Assembly: GCA_902496265.1 (NCBI GenBank)
Contig: CABVAD010000009.1
Coordinates: 1 to 12,589 of the forward strand
Origin: an uncultured Oscillospiraceae bacterium
Lineage (GTDB): Bacteria > Bacillota > Clostridia > Oscillospirales > Acutalibacteraceae
Length of the DNA stretch: 12,589 nucleotides
Direction: 5' to 3'
Shown: positions 1-6,050 of the stretch, one piece after another
Position numbering within the stretch: position 1 is the stretch's first letter
Layout of the letters: each line of letters starts with the position of its first letter
Made by a program: the position numbers and the translations under genes
Notes under the pieces: model-generated
Told to the model about the DNA's origin: nothing
What the model saw: the letters and a program-made list of their open reading frames with translations, nothing else
The model's database searches: none

Positions 1-360
1 GTGAACGCTAATTTTTGTATCCTCCTTAACCTGATGCAGAAGCATTTTAAGGGTTTCTATATGCTCGTAAAAGAGTATTTCGTCCTCTGTTTTGCTGTAA
101 AGCAATAGCGACGATATTTCAAGCTCTATATCGTCAATTCGGTCGTGATTTATGAAAAAGGAGAGCGCTTTTTCCTTTTCGTCCCATAAATTGTTTAGCT
201 CCTCGGCGTGTTTGTATGCCTCACCGCCGTTGTAAGCTTCCTCACAGCGGAGCACTAATTCCTTTGTTTCGTCGCAGGTTTTTGTTATATACATAAAGCC
301 GGAAACATACGCCGCTATGACCGCCGCTAACAGTATTCCCGCCGCTATCAGTCTTTTCAT
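1..360 (-). CDS. DUF4363 family protein, partial (C-terminus beyond the left edge)
   Basis: A minus-strand frame opens with ATG at 360 and stays open for 120 codons to the window edge, so the C-terminus is missing. Residues 1-24 form a hydrophobic segment after MKR (LIAAGILLAAVIAAYVSGF), a signal anchor or membrane helix. The rest is polar, acidic and predicted helical, with a cysteine pair near residues 29 and 39, as in DUF4363 proteins. That family is commonly found directly after DUF421 genes in Clostridia, which is the arrangement here. Its ATG overlaps the upstream gene's TGA in an ATGA junction (357-360), implying translational coupling. The biochemical role is unknown; a partner of the DUF421 protein on the outer face of the membrane is a reasonable inference. 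The family call rests on recalled resemblance plus context. Confidence 0.75.
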   Translation of the reverse strand, partial: MKRLIAAGILLAAVIAAYVSGFMYITKTCDETKELVLRCEEAYNGGEAYKHAEELNNLWDEKEKALSFFINHDRIDDIELEISSLLLYSKTEDEILFYEHIETLKMLLHQVKEDTKISVH

Positions 361-1034
361 TGCTTATCCCTCATTTTTATAAGGCTGAAATTTCCGTACC
401 TGTCCATTGTCATTAAAAATACCCGGCTGACATCGGTGTTATTAGCGGTGACCTTCTCTATGATTTGCGCTTCGTCGGTTTCGAGCGCATTAAGCGATTC
501 CTTAATAATTTTGCCGTCGCTTATAACTGGCAGGGGAAGGGCGGCTTCGTCGTTTTCTATATTAAGGTCGCCCGCCGTTACGGTCTGCTCGGATGATTTT
601 AAAAGCACGCTTAAATTTCCGTTTACCTCAAGCACCGCAAAAGCAACGGTCGAAATGTCAAATACGTTCTGCCCGCGCAAAAGCTCGACTAAGTCAAGCA
701 CCGTCATACGCACCTGCCGCATGGCATTTTGGTCTATAATCCCGTTTTTGATTATTACCGCGGATTTTCCGTTCATAAGCTTTCTGACGGTCATACTTTT
801 CATTGCAAGCACCGATACGATTATCTCCAGAATCACCAGCATAAATATCGCAACAACGCCGTCCAATATCGGCTGTGAGGTGTCCTGAAGCGGAATGGCG
901 GCTATTTCTGAGATAAGCAGTGTCACCACAAGCTCGTTAGGCTGCATTTCGCCTACCTGCCGTTTTCCCATAAGCCGTATTCCCAAGGTAACAAACACAT
1001 ATAATATAACCGTGCGCGTTATTGTTATAATCAT
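357..1034 (-). CDS. DUF421 family membrane protein (YetF/YcaP-like)
   Basis: A 225-residue protein. Three hydrophobic segments lie at about residues 2-22, 34-50 and 56-78. They are followed by a soluble domain with family landmarks: GIRLMGKRQVGEMQPNEL near 18-35, the MNGKSAVIIKNG stretch at 87-98, the LDLVELLRGQNVFDIS helix-strand region at 113-128, and LEVNGNLSV at 135-143. These match the DUF421 (YetF) pattern, and the length is normal for it. The family is built of membrane subunits with a cytoplasmic C-terminal domain; several Bacillus members are linked to spores, but the molecular activity is not settled. The start is supported by GGTGAT at 1044-1039. The DUF4363 gene follows with an ATGA overlap. 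The LysR gene lies divergently upstream, so the shared 143-base region may be co-regulated. Confidence 0.9.
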   Translation of the reverse strand: MIITITRTVILYVFVTLGIRLMGKRQVGEMQPNELVVTLLISEIAAIPLQDTSQPILDGVVAIFMLVILEIIVSVLAMKSMTVRKLMNGKSAVIIKNGIIDQNAMRQVRMTVLDLVELLRGQNVFDISTVAFAVLEVNGNLSVLLKSSEQTVTAGDLNIENDEAALPLPVISDGKIIKESLNALETDEAQIIEKVTANNTDVSRVFLMTMDRYGNFSLIKMRDKQ

Positions 1035-1117
1035 TGTATCACCGCTGTTATTATCTGCGTTTATTGTGAAATTATTAATAAATAGGTGTAATTTTTTACC
1101 AAATTATTCAGTTCGGG

Positions 1118-1145
1118 TTGACAAAGCTCCTTTTTGCTATACAAT
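1118..1145 (+). promoter_or_regulatory. Sigma-A-type promoter for the LysR gene
   Basis: A perfect -35 TTGACA lies at 1118-1123, followed after 16 bases by a -10 TACAAT at 1140-1145. Transcription would start near 1152, about 26 bases before the GTG at 1178. This placement argues against translation from the upstream ATG at 1118, which would lie inside the promoter. It shares the divergent intergenic region with the DUF421 gene, where a LysR-type regulator would be expected to bind. Confidence 0.7.
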
Positions 1146-1177
1146 ATTTACATAGCTATTATGCGTGGGGTGTTAAA

Positions 1178-2119
1178 GTGAATATATTACATTTAAAATA
1201 TGCTGTTGAAATAGCAAATACAAAGTCTATAAGCCGCGCGGCGGAAAATCTGTATATGGGACAGCCGAATCTGTCAAGAGCAATTAAGGAATTAGAGGAA
1301 AACCTCAACATAACCATTTTCAACCGCACATCAAAGGGGATTACCATAACTCCCGAGGGGGAGGAATTTTTACAGTACGCAAGGCGTATAGTCAGTCAGG
1401 TTGACGAGGTTGAGGAAATGTATAAAAACGGGCGCAAGCCCAAGCAGTCCTTTTCGGTCTGCGTGCCGAGAGCAAGCTACATTTCTTATGCCTTCGCCGA
1501 GTTTGCAAAGAGTATTAAAACGGATATTCCCGCCGATATTTTTTATAAGGAGACAAATTCCTCCCGTACAATTAATAACGTGGTAAAAGGGGAGTACAAT
1601 CTGGGTATCGTGCGGTTTCAGACTGGCTTTGAGCGCTATTTTAAATCAATGTTCGAGGAAAAGCATTTAAATGCCGAGATAATCAGCGATTTTAAATATG
1701 TTCTGCTGATGTCAAAAAAACACCCGCTTGCTGAAAGACGAGAAATCTGCTGTAAGGATTTAGCGCCTTATATTGAGATAACCCACGCCGACCCGTATGT
1801 CCCATCGCTCCCGCTAATCGACGTTAAAAAGGAAGAGCTTTCAAAATATGTGGACAAGCATATTTTTGTATTTGAGCGGGGAAGTCAGTTTGAAATTCTG
1901 CAGGAGGTCAGTTCCGCGTTTATGTGGGTTTCTCCTATTCCCGAGGATTTATACGCAAAATACAGACTTGTTTCAAGAAATTGTACCGATAATGAAAAGG
2001 TATATATGGACGTGCTTATATACAGAAACGGTTATAAGCTTACCGAGCTTGACAACAGCTTTATAACCGCCGTGTGTGACGCGAAAAGAAAATATTTTCA
2101 GACACCTTTGCAGATATAG
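1178..2119 (+). CDS. LysR-family transcriptional regulator
   Basis: From the GTG at 1178 the product is 313 residues, the normal LysR length. The N-terminal winged helix-turn-helix is clear: residues 1-20 carry LHLKYAVEIANTKSISRAA, then an AENLYMGQPNLSRAIKELE recognition helix to about 40, and IFNRTSKGITITPEGEEFL at 47-65. A long linker helix runs to about residue 90. The remainder is a periplasmic-binding-protein-like effector domain, with the LGIVRF strand and a KKHPLAERREI region visible. The GTG is preceded by GTGGGGTG with about 6-7 bases of spacing; an in-frame ATG at 1118 is rejected because it overlaps the -35 box. LysR regulators often control a divergent neighbour, here the DUF421 pair, and themselves. 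The co-inducer cannot be read from the sequence. Confidence 0.92.
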   Translation: MNILHLKYAVEIANTKSISRAAENLYMGQPNLSRAIKELEENLNITIFNRTSKGITITPEGEEFLQYARRIVSQVDEVEEMYKNGRKPKQSFSVCVPRASYISYAFAEFAKSIKTDIPADIFYKETNSSRTINNVVKGEYNLGIVRFQTGFERYFKSMFEEKHLNAEIISDFKYVLLMSKKHPLAERREICCKDLAPYIEITHADPYVPSLPLIDVKKEELSKYVDKHIFVFERGSQFEILQEVSSAFMWVSPIPEDLYAKYRLVSRNCTDNEKVYMDVLIYRNGYKLTELDNSFITAVCDAKRKYFQTPLQI

Positions 2120-2178
2120 ACGGAATATCTGTCGGAGCAGAGTTCTCCTTTGTTGCCGACTGATGCTTTTATAAAATA

Positions 2179-2213
2179 AGTGCCGCGGCTACGCATTTGC
2201 GTACCGCGGCACT
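2179..2213 (-). terminator. Hairpin terminator between the convergent LysR and HAD genes
   Basis: The 35-base segment folds into a long GC-rich stem: 10 pairs (AGTGCCGCGG with its complement), one bulged C at 2189, then 5 more pairs around an ATTT loop. On the minus strand it is followed by TATTTTAT, so it best serves the HAD gene ending at 2246. On the plus strand the sequence after the stem is not T-rich, so it could stop LysR transcription only weakly. Confidence 0.7.
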
Positions 2214-2245
2214 CGGCTTATCTGTGACAAGGTTAACCCCTTTTA

Positions 2246-2956
2246 TTATTGCTTCAAGCCGTCTATAAATTTTATCAGCTCGCTGAAACTACCGTTAGGA
2301 TAGGCGTTAATGTCTATTCCTTTTTTATTTATCAGGCAGTCGGTGAGGAAAAAAACCTTAATGCCGAGCTTTTGCGCCGCCCCGTCCTCTGCGGCGTCGT
2401 TGCCTACCATAAGACATTCTGAGGGTTTAAGGGAGAGCTTTTCGAGAATTTCCCCGTAATAAGCGGGGTTGGGCTTGCAATAATGCGAGTTTTCGTAGGT
2501 TGTGTAAAGCTCAAAATCCGCTTTGTTAAGTCCCGCCCACTCAATTCGGCTCTCGGTTGCCACGGCGGGGAAAATCGGGTTGGTGGCAAGTATAAGCTTA
2601 AAGCCCTTTTGCTTTAATTCCTTTACCGTTTCGGCGGCGGCGGGATTAAAGCCGCAGTCGGATTTAACATCGTTAAACTCGTTGCGGTAAAATTCATCGA
2701 AAACAGGCTTGTCTTTAAGTGCTTCTTTACCGAAAAATTCTTCAAATTTAATCCAGAAGGCCTCTTCGTTCGTAATTCCGCCGTTGTTTTTAACCATTGC
2801 CGCGGTACCCGACCAAATGCCGTCAACCGTCTTTTGCGGATCGTAGCCTAAGGGAGCGAGCTTTTTTACAAGGCGGCTGAAATACCCGTTTGCAAATTTA
2901 TCCTGATCCATCGGCAGAAGCGTGCCGTCCAAATCAAAAAGAATATTTTTAATCAT
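2246..2956 (-). CDS. HAD-superfamily hydrolase (phosphatase-like)
   Basis: A 236-residue protein with all four haloacid-dehalogenase motifs: motif I DLDGT with D8 and D10, motif II ATNP with T125, motif III K161 in KPNP, and motif IV GNDAAED at 185-191. The roughly 85-residue helical insertion between motif I and the core is a C1-type cap. This is a soluble Mg-dependent phosphomonoesterase fold like YfnB or phosphoglycolate phosphatase; the substrate cannot be assigned. The ATG at 2956 is preferred over an in-frame GTG at 2965 because AGGTGAT sits about 5-6 bases upstream of the ATG and would overlap the GTG. It has its own promoter and a terminator, so it appears to be a single-gene unit facing the LysR gene. 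Confidence 0.9.
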   Translation of the reverse strand: MIKNILFDLDGTLLPMDQDKFANGYFSRLVKKLAPLGYDPQKTVDGIWSGTAAMVKNNGGITNEEAFWIKFEEFFGKEALKDKPVFDEFYRNEFNDVKSDCGFNPAAAETVKELKQKGFKLILATNPIFPAVATESRIEWAGLNKADFELYTTYENSHYCKPNPAYYGEILEKLSLKPSECLMVGNDAAEDGAAQKLGIKVFFLTDCLINKKGIDINAYPNGSFSELIKFIDGLKQ

Positions 2957-2972
2957 TGAAATCACCTACTAT

Positions 2973-3000
2973 ATTTTAACATTAAAGCGGGATTTGTCAA
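2973..3000 (-). promoter_or_regulatory. Sigma-A-type promoter for the HAD hydrolase gene
   Basis: Read on the minus strand, a perfect TTGACA (3000-2995) is followed after 16 bases by TAAAAT (2978-2973). The predicted start point near 2966 leaves a leader of only about 10 bases, just enough to carry the AGGTGAT ribosome site. There is no room for an additional regulatory RNA. Confidence 0.75.
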
Positions 3001-3038
3001 GAAAAACGGAAAAAACAGTATATTACAGCCGCCGCGGG

Positions 3039-3052
3039 CGATAATATTATCG
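3039..3052. repeat. 14-bp perfect palindrome upstream of the ferritin-like gene
   Basis: CGATAATATTATCG is its own reverse complement. It sits directly before, and shares its last G with, the GAGGTGAT ribosome site of the gene at 3065. It could be an operator, a -10-like element or chance in AT-rich sequence. No convincing sigma-A -35 partner is visible upstream. Confidence 0.35.
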
Positions 3053-3064
3053 AGGTGATTATAA

Positions 3065-3517
3065 ATGCAATTAACGCAAAAGGAAACCGAATTACTAAAG
3101 GATTTGAAAACGCAGGAAAAGCTTTGCGCGGACAAATACAATCAGTATGCACAGTCGGCAATAGACCCGCAGCTTAAAAACCTGTTTTCGCAGATTGCGG
3201 GGGTTGAACAGCAGCATTTAAAGACGATTGAGCAATTAGAGGGCGGCACTGTGCCGACTCCCGGCGGCGGTTCGTCCCCACAGCCGAGCTTTAACGCTAA
3301 TTACGCGGTTGCCGAAACCGAGGACAAAAAGCACGACTGCTATCTCTGCACTGACGCTTTGACAATCGAAAAGCACGCTTCCCACCTTTATGATACCTGT
3401 ATTTTTGAATTTAAGCAGGAAAATATAAGAACCCTGCTTAACGGTATTCAAAAGGAAGAGCAGAACCACGGCAAGATGATTTACGATTATATGACCAAAA
3501 ACGCAATGTATTCTTAA
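3065..3517 (+). CDS. Ferritin-like small spore coat protein (CotF-like)
   Basis: A 150-residue protein. Two helical hairpins are visible: residues 1-58, with EKLCADKYNQYA at 18-29 and VEQQH at 47-51, and residues 97-146, with E115 and EEQNH at 131-135. The paired E...ExxH pattern is that of ferritin-like di-metal four-helix bundles. The N-terminus closely resembles the small clostridial proteins annotated as spore coat protein (Coat_F/ferritin-like). A flexible Gly/Pro linker (60-74) and a short insert with CYLC (C92, C95) separate the halves. The ATG is supported by GAGGTGAT at 3052-3058. A strong terminator follows, so it is likely a one-gene unit. No clear sigma-A promoter was found, which fits, but does not prove, a sporulation sigma factor. 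Whether it binds metal is inference. Confidence 0.75.
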   Translation: MQLTQKETELLKDLKTQEKLCADKYNQYAQSAIDPQLKNLFSQIAGVEQQHLKTIEQLEGGTVPTPGGGSSPQPSFNANYAVAETEDKKHDCYLCTDALTIEKHASHLYDTCIFEFKQENIRTLLNGIQKEEQNHGKMIYDYMTKNAMYS

Positions 3518-3524
3518 GGCTTAC

Positions 3525-3558
3525 AGACTGTCCGGCTTTTGCGGGGCGGTCTTTTTTT
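3525..3558 (+). terminator. Intrinsic terminator after the ferritin-like gene
   Basis: A stem from 3525 to 3552 pairs AGACTGTCC with GGGCGGTCT (two G-T pairs). After one G-G mismatch, GC pairs with GC around a TTTT loop, and a run of seven T bases completes the signal. It separates the host-type gene from the phage-like block, which therefore probably needs its own promoter or read-through. Confidence 0.85.
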
Positions 3559-3565
3559 ATGTCGG

Positions 3566-3594
3566 TGAATGTCCACAGTCTTTGGGTGTATTAT
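3566..3594 (+). promoter_or_regulatory. Weak candidate promoter for the capsid cassette
   Basis: TGAATG at 3566-3571 is separated by 17 bases from TATTAT at 3589-3594, in the only gap between the terminator and the first cassette gene. The -10 is acceptable for sigma-A. The -35 is poor for sigma-A and instead resembles the TGAATA half of sigma-G-type promoters, but the -10 does not match that class well. This is a suggestion only; nothing else in the gap resembles a promoter. Confidence 0.25.
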
Positions 3595-3618
3595 CACAAT
3601 CGCCGGGAGGGAAACAAA

Positions 3619-3888
3619 ATGCGAGAGAACGACAAGCTGCTTTATAAAACCCTTAAAACGCTGCTTAACGAAAGGCTGTCGGACGCGGAGGCTCAGTCGC
3701 TTAAAGACGAGGGATTTGAGGTTAAAAATCCCACAAGAAAGACCGCGGTTATGATAGCGCTTTACAAAAAAGCCGCTGCGGGGGATCTTTCGGCTATAAA
3801 GGAGCTGCGTTCAATCGTAAGCGAAAAGGATTCGGAAAAAATCGGAGCAACAAGGGCGGTGACAATTATTGATGACGTCGGAAATTAA
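3619..3888 (+). CDS. Putative phage small terminase subunit
   Basis: An 89-residue, mostly helical protein directly upstream of the large terminase and overlapping it by 17 bases. The segment NPTRKTAVMIALYKKAAAGD followed by LSAIKEL (37-63) resembles the helical core of small-terminase and terminase-associated proteins in Firmicutes phages. In such proteins this subunit recognises DNA and regulates TerL. The start at 3619 has a strong GGGAGGG seven bases upstream; an in-frame ATG at 3559 lies inside the preceding terminator's T-run and has no ribosome site. The product is short for a small terminase (often 110-180 residues), so a separate DNA-binding or oligomerisation part could be missing. 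The function is inferred from position and weak resemblance. Confidence 0.6.
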   Translation: MRENDKLLYKTLKTLLNERLSDAEAQSLKDEGFEVKNPTRKTAVMIALYKKAAAGDLSAIKELRSIVSEKDSEKIGATRAVTIIDDVGN

Positions 3889-5176
3889 GCTTTCCGAAAT
3901 AATCGGCGGAGGATACGACGACTTCTGGAGCTGTGAAAAGCGGTACAGGGTACTAAAGGGCGGTAAGGGCTCTAAAAAATCCGCGACGACCGCGCTTAAC
4001 TTTATATTCAGACTGATGAAATATAAAGGAAGCAATCTGCTGGTTGTACGTCAGGTTATGAATACCCACCGCGACAGTACATTTGCACAGCTTAAATGGG
4101 CTCAGGAACGCTTAGGCGTTTCGCACCTCTGGAAAAACACCGTATCTCCTATGGAAATGGTCTATACGCCTACGGGTCAAAAGATAATTTTCAGGGGCTT
4201 TGACGATGTGCTGAAGCTCGCCTCAACTACCGTTCCGACGGGTTATCTTAATTTCGTTTGGATTGAGGAGGCGTTTGAAATTTCCTTGGAGTCGGATTTT
4301 GACAAGCTGGATTTATCTGTGCCGAGGGGGAACGTAGAGCCGCCGCTCTACAAGCAGACCACCCTTACCTTTAACCCTTGGAGCGGAACACATTGGCTTA
4401 AAAAACGCTTTTTTGATACCGAAAGCGAGGAGACCGCAACCTTTTCCACCAATTACCTGATAAACGAGTTTTTGGACGATACCGACAGGGCGGTTTTCGA
4501 GCGTATGAAAAAGCAGAACCGCCGCAAATACGAGGTGGCGGGACTTGGCAACTGGGGAATATCGGAGGGCTTGGTGTACGAAAACTGGACGGTAGGCAAA
4601 AGGGAAATACCCAAAGAGGAAGAGTACAAGTGGAAAAGCTTTTTCGGGCTTGACTACGGCTATACAAACGACCCGACGGGCTTTGTCGCCTTTGCGGCAA
4701 ACCCTATCGACAAGGAGCTTTACATATACCGCGAATTTTGCAAACGGCGTATGCTCAACTGCGACATAGCCGAGGAAATAAAGCGACTCGGTTTTGCTAA
4801 GGAGCGCATACGCGCCGACTGCGCGGAGCCTAAGTCAAACGACGATTTAAGGCGGCTCGGCATTTCAAGGATTACGCCGTCTGTAAAGGGCAGAGACAGC
4901 ATATTAAACGGGATTAATGCTATAAACGAATACAAAATAACGGTAAATCCCGACTGCGTTAATATGATACGAGAGCTGTCCTCCTATGTTTATGACGAGA
5001 CTGCCTCGGAAAACGGAAAGCGAATGCCGAAGGACAGCGACAACCATCTGTGCGATGCGTTAAGATACGCCTTTGAGGACGTTAAGCGCTTTCACCCCCG
5101 CCGCGAAAGCGGGGAAGAGCCTGATTACCGCCCCGATATAATCGAATCGGATTTTAACGGAGGTTGGGACATATGA
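3872..5176 (+). CDS. terL: Phage terminase large subunit (PBSX/Terminase_3 type)
   Basis: A 434-residue DNA-packaging motor. The N-terminal ATPase has the Walker A variant GGKGSKKS at residues 30-37, Walker B VWIEEA at 129-134 and a coupling motif around TLTFNP at 164-169. The C-terminal RNase-H-like nuclease has acidic residues in place: D261 in GLDYGY, D316 in RADCAEP, and D390/D395 in DSDNHLCDALRY. It cuts concatemeric DNA and pumps it through the portal. The length is normal for the family and there is no frameshift, so it looks functional. ATG 3872 is preferred; a TTG at 3869 immediately precedes it. The ribosome site is AAGGGCGGTG near 3851-3860, within the upstream gene. The stop overlaps the next gene's ATG (ATGA at 5173-5176). 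Confidence 0.95.
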   Translation: MTSEIKLSEIIGGGYDDFWSCEKRYRVLKGGKGSKKSATTALNFIFRLMKYKGSNLLVVRQVMNTHRDSTFAQLKWAQERLGVSHLWKNTVSPMEMVYTPTGQKIIFRGFDDVLKLASTTVPTGYLNFVWIEEAFEISLESDFDKLDLSVPRGNVEPPLYKQTTLTFNPWSGTHWLKKRFFDTESEETATFSTNYLINEFLDDTDRAVFERMKKQNRRKYEVAGLGNWGISEGLVYENWTVGKREIPKEEEYKWKSFFGLDYGYTNDPTGFVAFAANPIDKELYIYREFCKRRMLNCDIAEEIKRLGFAKERIRADCAEPKSNDDLRRLGISRITPSVKGRDSILNGINAINEYKITVNPDCVNMIRELSSYVYDETASENGKRMPKDSDNHLCDALRYAFEDVKRFHPRRESGEEPDYRPDIIESDFNGGWDI

Positions 5177-5364
5177 CGGTACTTGCAATTTTTGCGTCCG
5201 CCGCCGCGGCGTTCCTTTTCGGATTCCTTTTGGGAACTCTCGGTAAAAAACGCGGCAAAACGGCAAATAAAGGCACTCCCGTTTTGGGAGAGGAGCTCGA
5301 AAAGCTAAGGCGGGAATACAGCAATTTTTTATCCTATGACGGCACGGAGCTGTCGCAAAAATAA
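5173..5364 (+). CDS. Small single-pass membrane protein of the capsid operon
   Basis: A 63-residue protein. Residues 2-25 (TVLAIFASAAAAFLFGFLLG and following) form one strong hydrophobic helix. A basic stretch KKRGK comes next and would hold the C-terminus in the cytoplasm, then a helical EELEKLRREYSNFLSYDGTE tail. The start is set by GGAGG at 5159-5163, nine bases before the ATG, and by the ATGA overlap with terL. I do not recognise the family. The coupling to terL and position before the scaffold gene indicate a dedicated role in the particle pathway, such as membrane tethering of assembly. A holin is possible but less likely: only one helix is present and the position is wrong. Nothing supports a catalytic function. 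Confidence 0.7.
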   Translation: MTVLAIFASAAAAFLFGFLLGTLGKKRGKTANKGTPVLGEELEKLRREYSNFLSYDGTELSQK

Positions 5365-5382
5365 CAGAGAGGAAGAATTATT

Positions 5383-6024
5383 TTGGAAAATGTCAGTTTG
5401 GAAACCGAGACTGTACCTGAGGTCTCGGAGAAGGACGGGGCGGCGGAAGCAAAGGAAACCACACCTTGTTCCGCGGACGAAATCTTCGTTCCTGTAAAAT
5501 ATAACAAGCAAATAAGAAACTTAGAGCTTAACGAGGCGGCCGAATTAGCTCAAAAGGGTCTTAAATTCGAGGCAATCGCCGCGGATTATGAAAATTTAAG
5601 GCGTATAGCTTCAGAGAGCGGCAAGAGCGTTTCGGAATTTCTGTGCGCGCTTGAACAGAACAGCCGCGAAGCAAGAAAAAAGGAGCTTCTGGAGGAGTGC
5701 GGCGGAAACGAGGAAATGGCGGACTATATTTTAAGTCTTGAAAAAAATCCCGAGGAGAACTTAGGGCTTGATGAACTTAAAGCCGAGTTCCCCGATATAA
5801 AGGATATTTCCGACCTGCCCGAGTCGGTAGTTGAAAATGCTAAAATGAAGGGCACGCTTTTGCTTGACGAGTATTTAAGATACCGCCATAACGCCAAAAG
5901 AAACGCCAAAAAAGCGGCGGCTCAAAGCGAAAGCAATGATACCTTAAGCATAGGCTCGCAAACCGACCGCCGCGGAGGAGTAAGTCCCGAGACCGCCGAA
6001 TTTTTAAAGGGTCTCTGGCGATAA
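5383..6024 (+). CDS. Putative capsid scaffolding protein
   Basis: A 213-residue, acidic, largely helical protein just before the major capsid gene. Residues 36-62 (VPVKYNKQIRNLELNEAAELAQKG) follow a pattern common in Firmicutes phage scaffolds: a short beta segment, then a helix entering 'AQKG'. Residues 63-180 are charged helices, probably coiled coil, and a basic cluster (RYRHNAKRNAKK) sits at 166-177. The C-terminal GSQTDRRGG...EFLKGLW tail resembles the coat-binding end of such scaffolds. It would direct the coat protein to form a procapsid and then leave. The start is TTG at 5383: GAGAGGAAG lies 7-8 bases upstream and no ATG or GTG is suitably placed. No protease is encoded nearby, so release would be intact or by a host or outside protease. 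Function is inferred from pattern and position. Confidence 0.72.
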   Translation: MENVSLETETVPEVSEKDGAAEAKETTPCSADEIFVPVKYNKQIRNLELNEAAELAQKGLKFEAIAADYENLRRIASESGKSVSEFLCALEQNSREARKKELLEECGGNEEMADYILSLEKNPEENLGLDELKAEFPDIKDISDLPESVVENAKMKGTLLLDEYLRYRHNAKRNAKKAAAQSESNDTLSIGSQTDRRGGVSPETAEFLKGLWR

Positions 6025-6050
6025 AATTTATAAAATACAGGTGATAAATT

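Noticed and set aside
436..888. Open frame of 150 codons on the plus strand
   Set aside because: It lies wholly antisense to the DUF421 gene, has no ribosome site, and its Ser/Thr-rich composition is what the opposite strand of a coding gene gives.
1035..1117. Sigma-G-like promoter for DUF421 (TGAATA at 1110-1105 on the minus strand)
   Set aside because: The sequence 17-18 bases further does not match the sigma-G -10, and no good sigma-A pair is visible either; no promoter is called.
1118..1180. Upstream ATG extending the LysR protein by 20 residues
   Set aside because: The ATG overlaps the TTGACA box of a consensus promoter, has no ribosome site, and the extension has no counterpart in LysR proteins.
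3559..3618. Longer start for the first cassette gene
   Set aside because: The ATG falls in the T-run of the terminator with no ribosome site, while ATG 3619 has a strong GGGAGGG.
4398..4700. Minus-strand frame of 100 codons in terL
   Set aside because: Antisense to conserved terminase sequence; Pro/Ser/Arg-rich composition typical of an artefact.
5173..5364. Holin identity for the small membrane protein
   Set aside because: It has only one helix, sits in the head-assembly region, and no endolysin is present, so the specific name is not supported.
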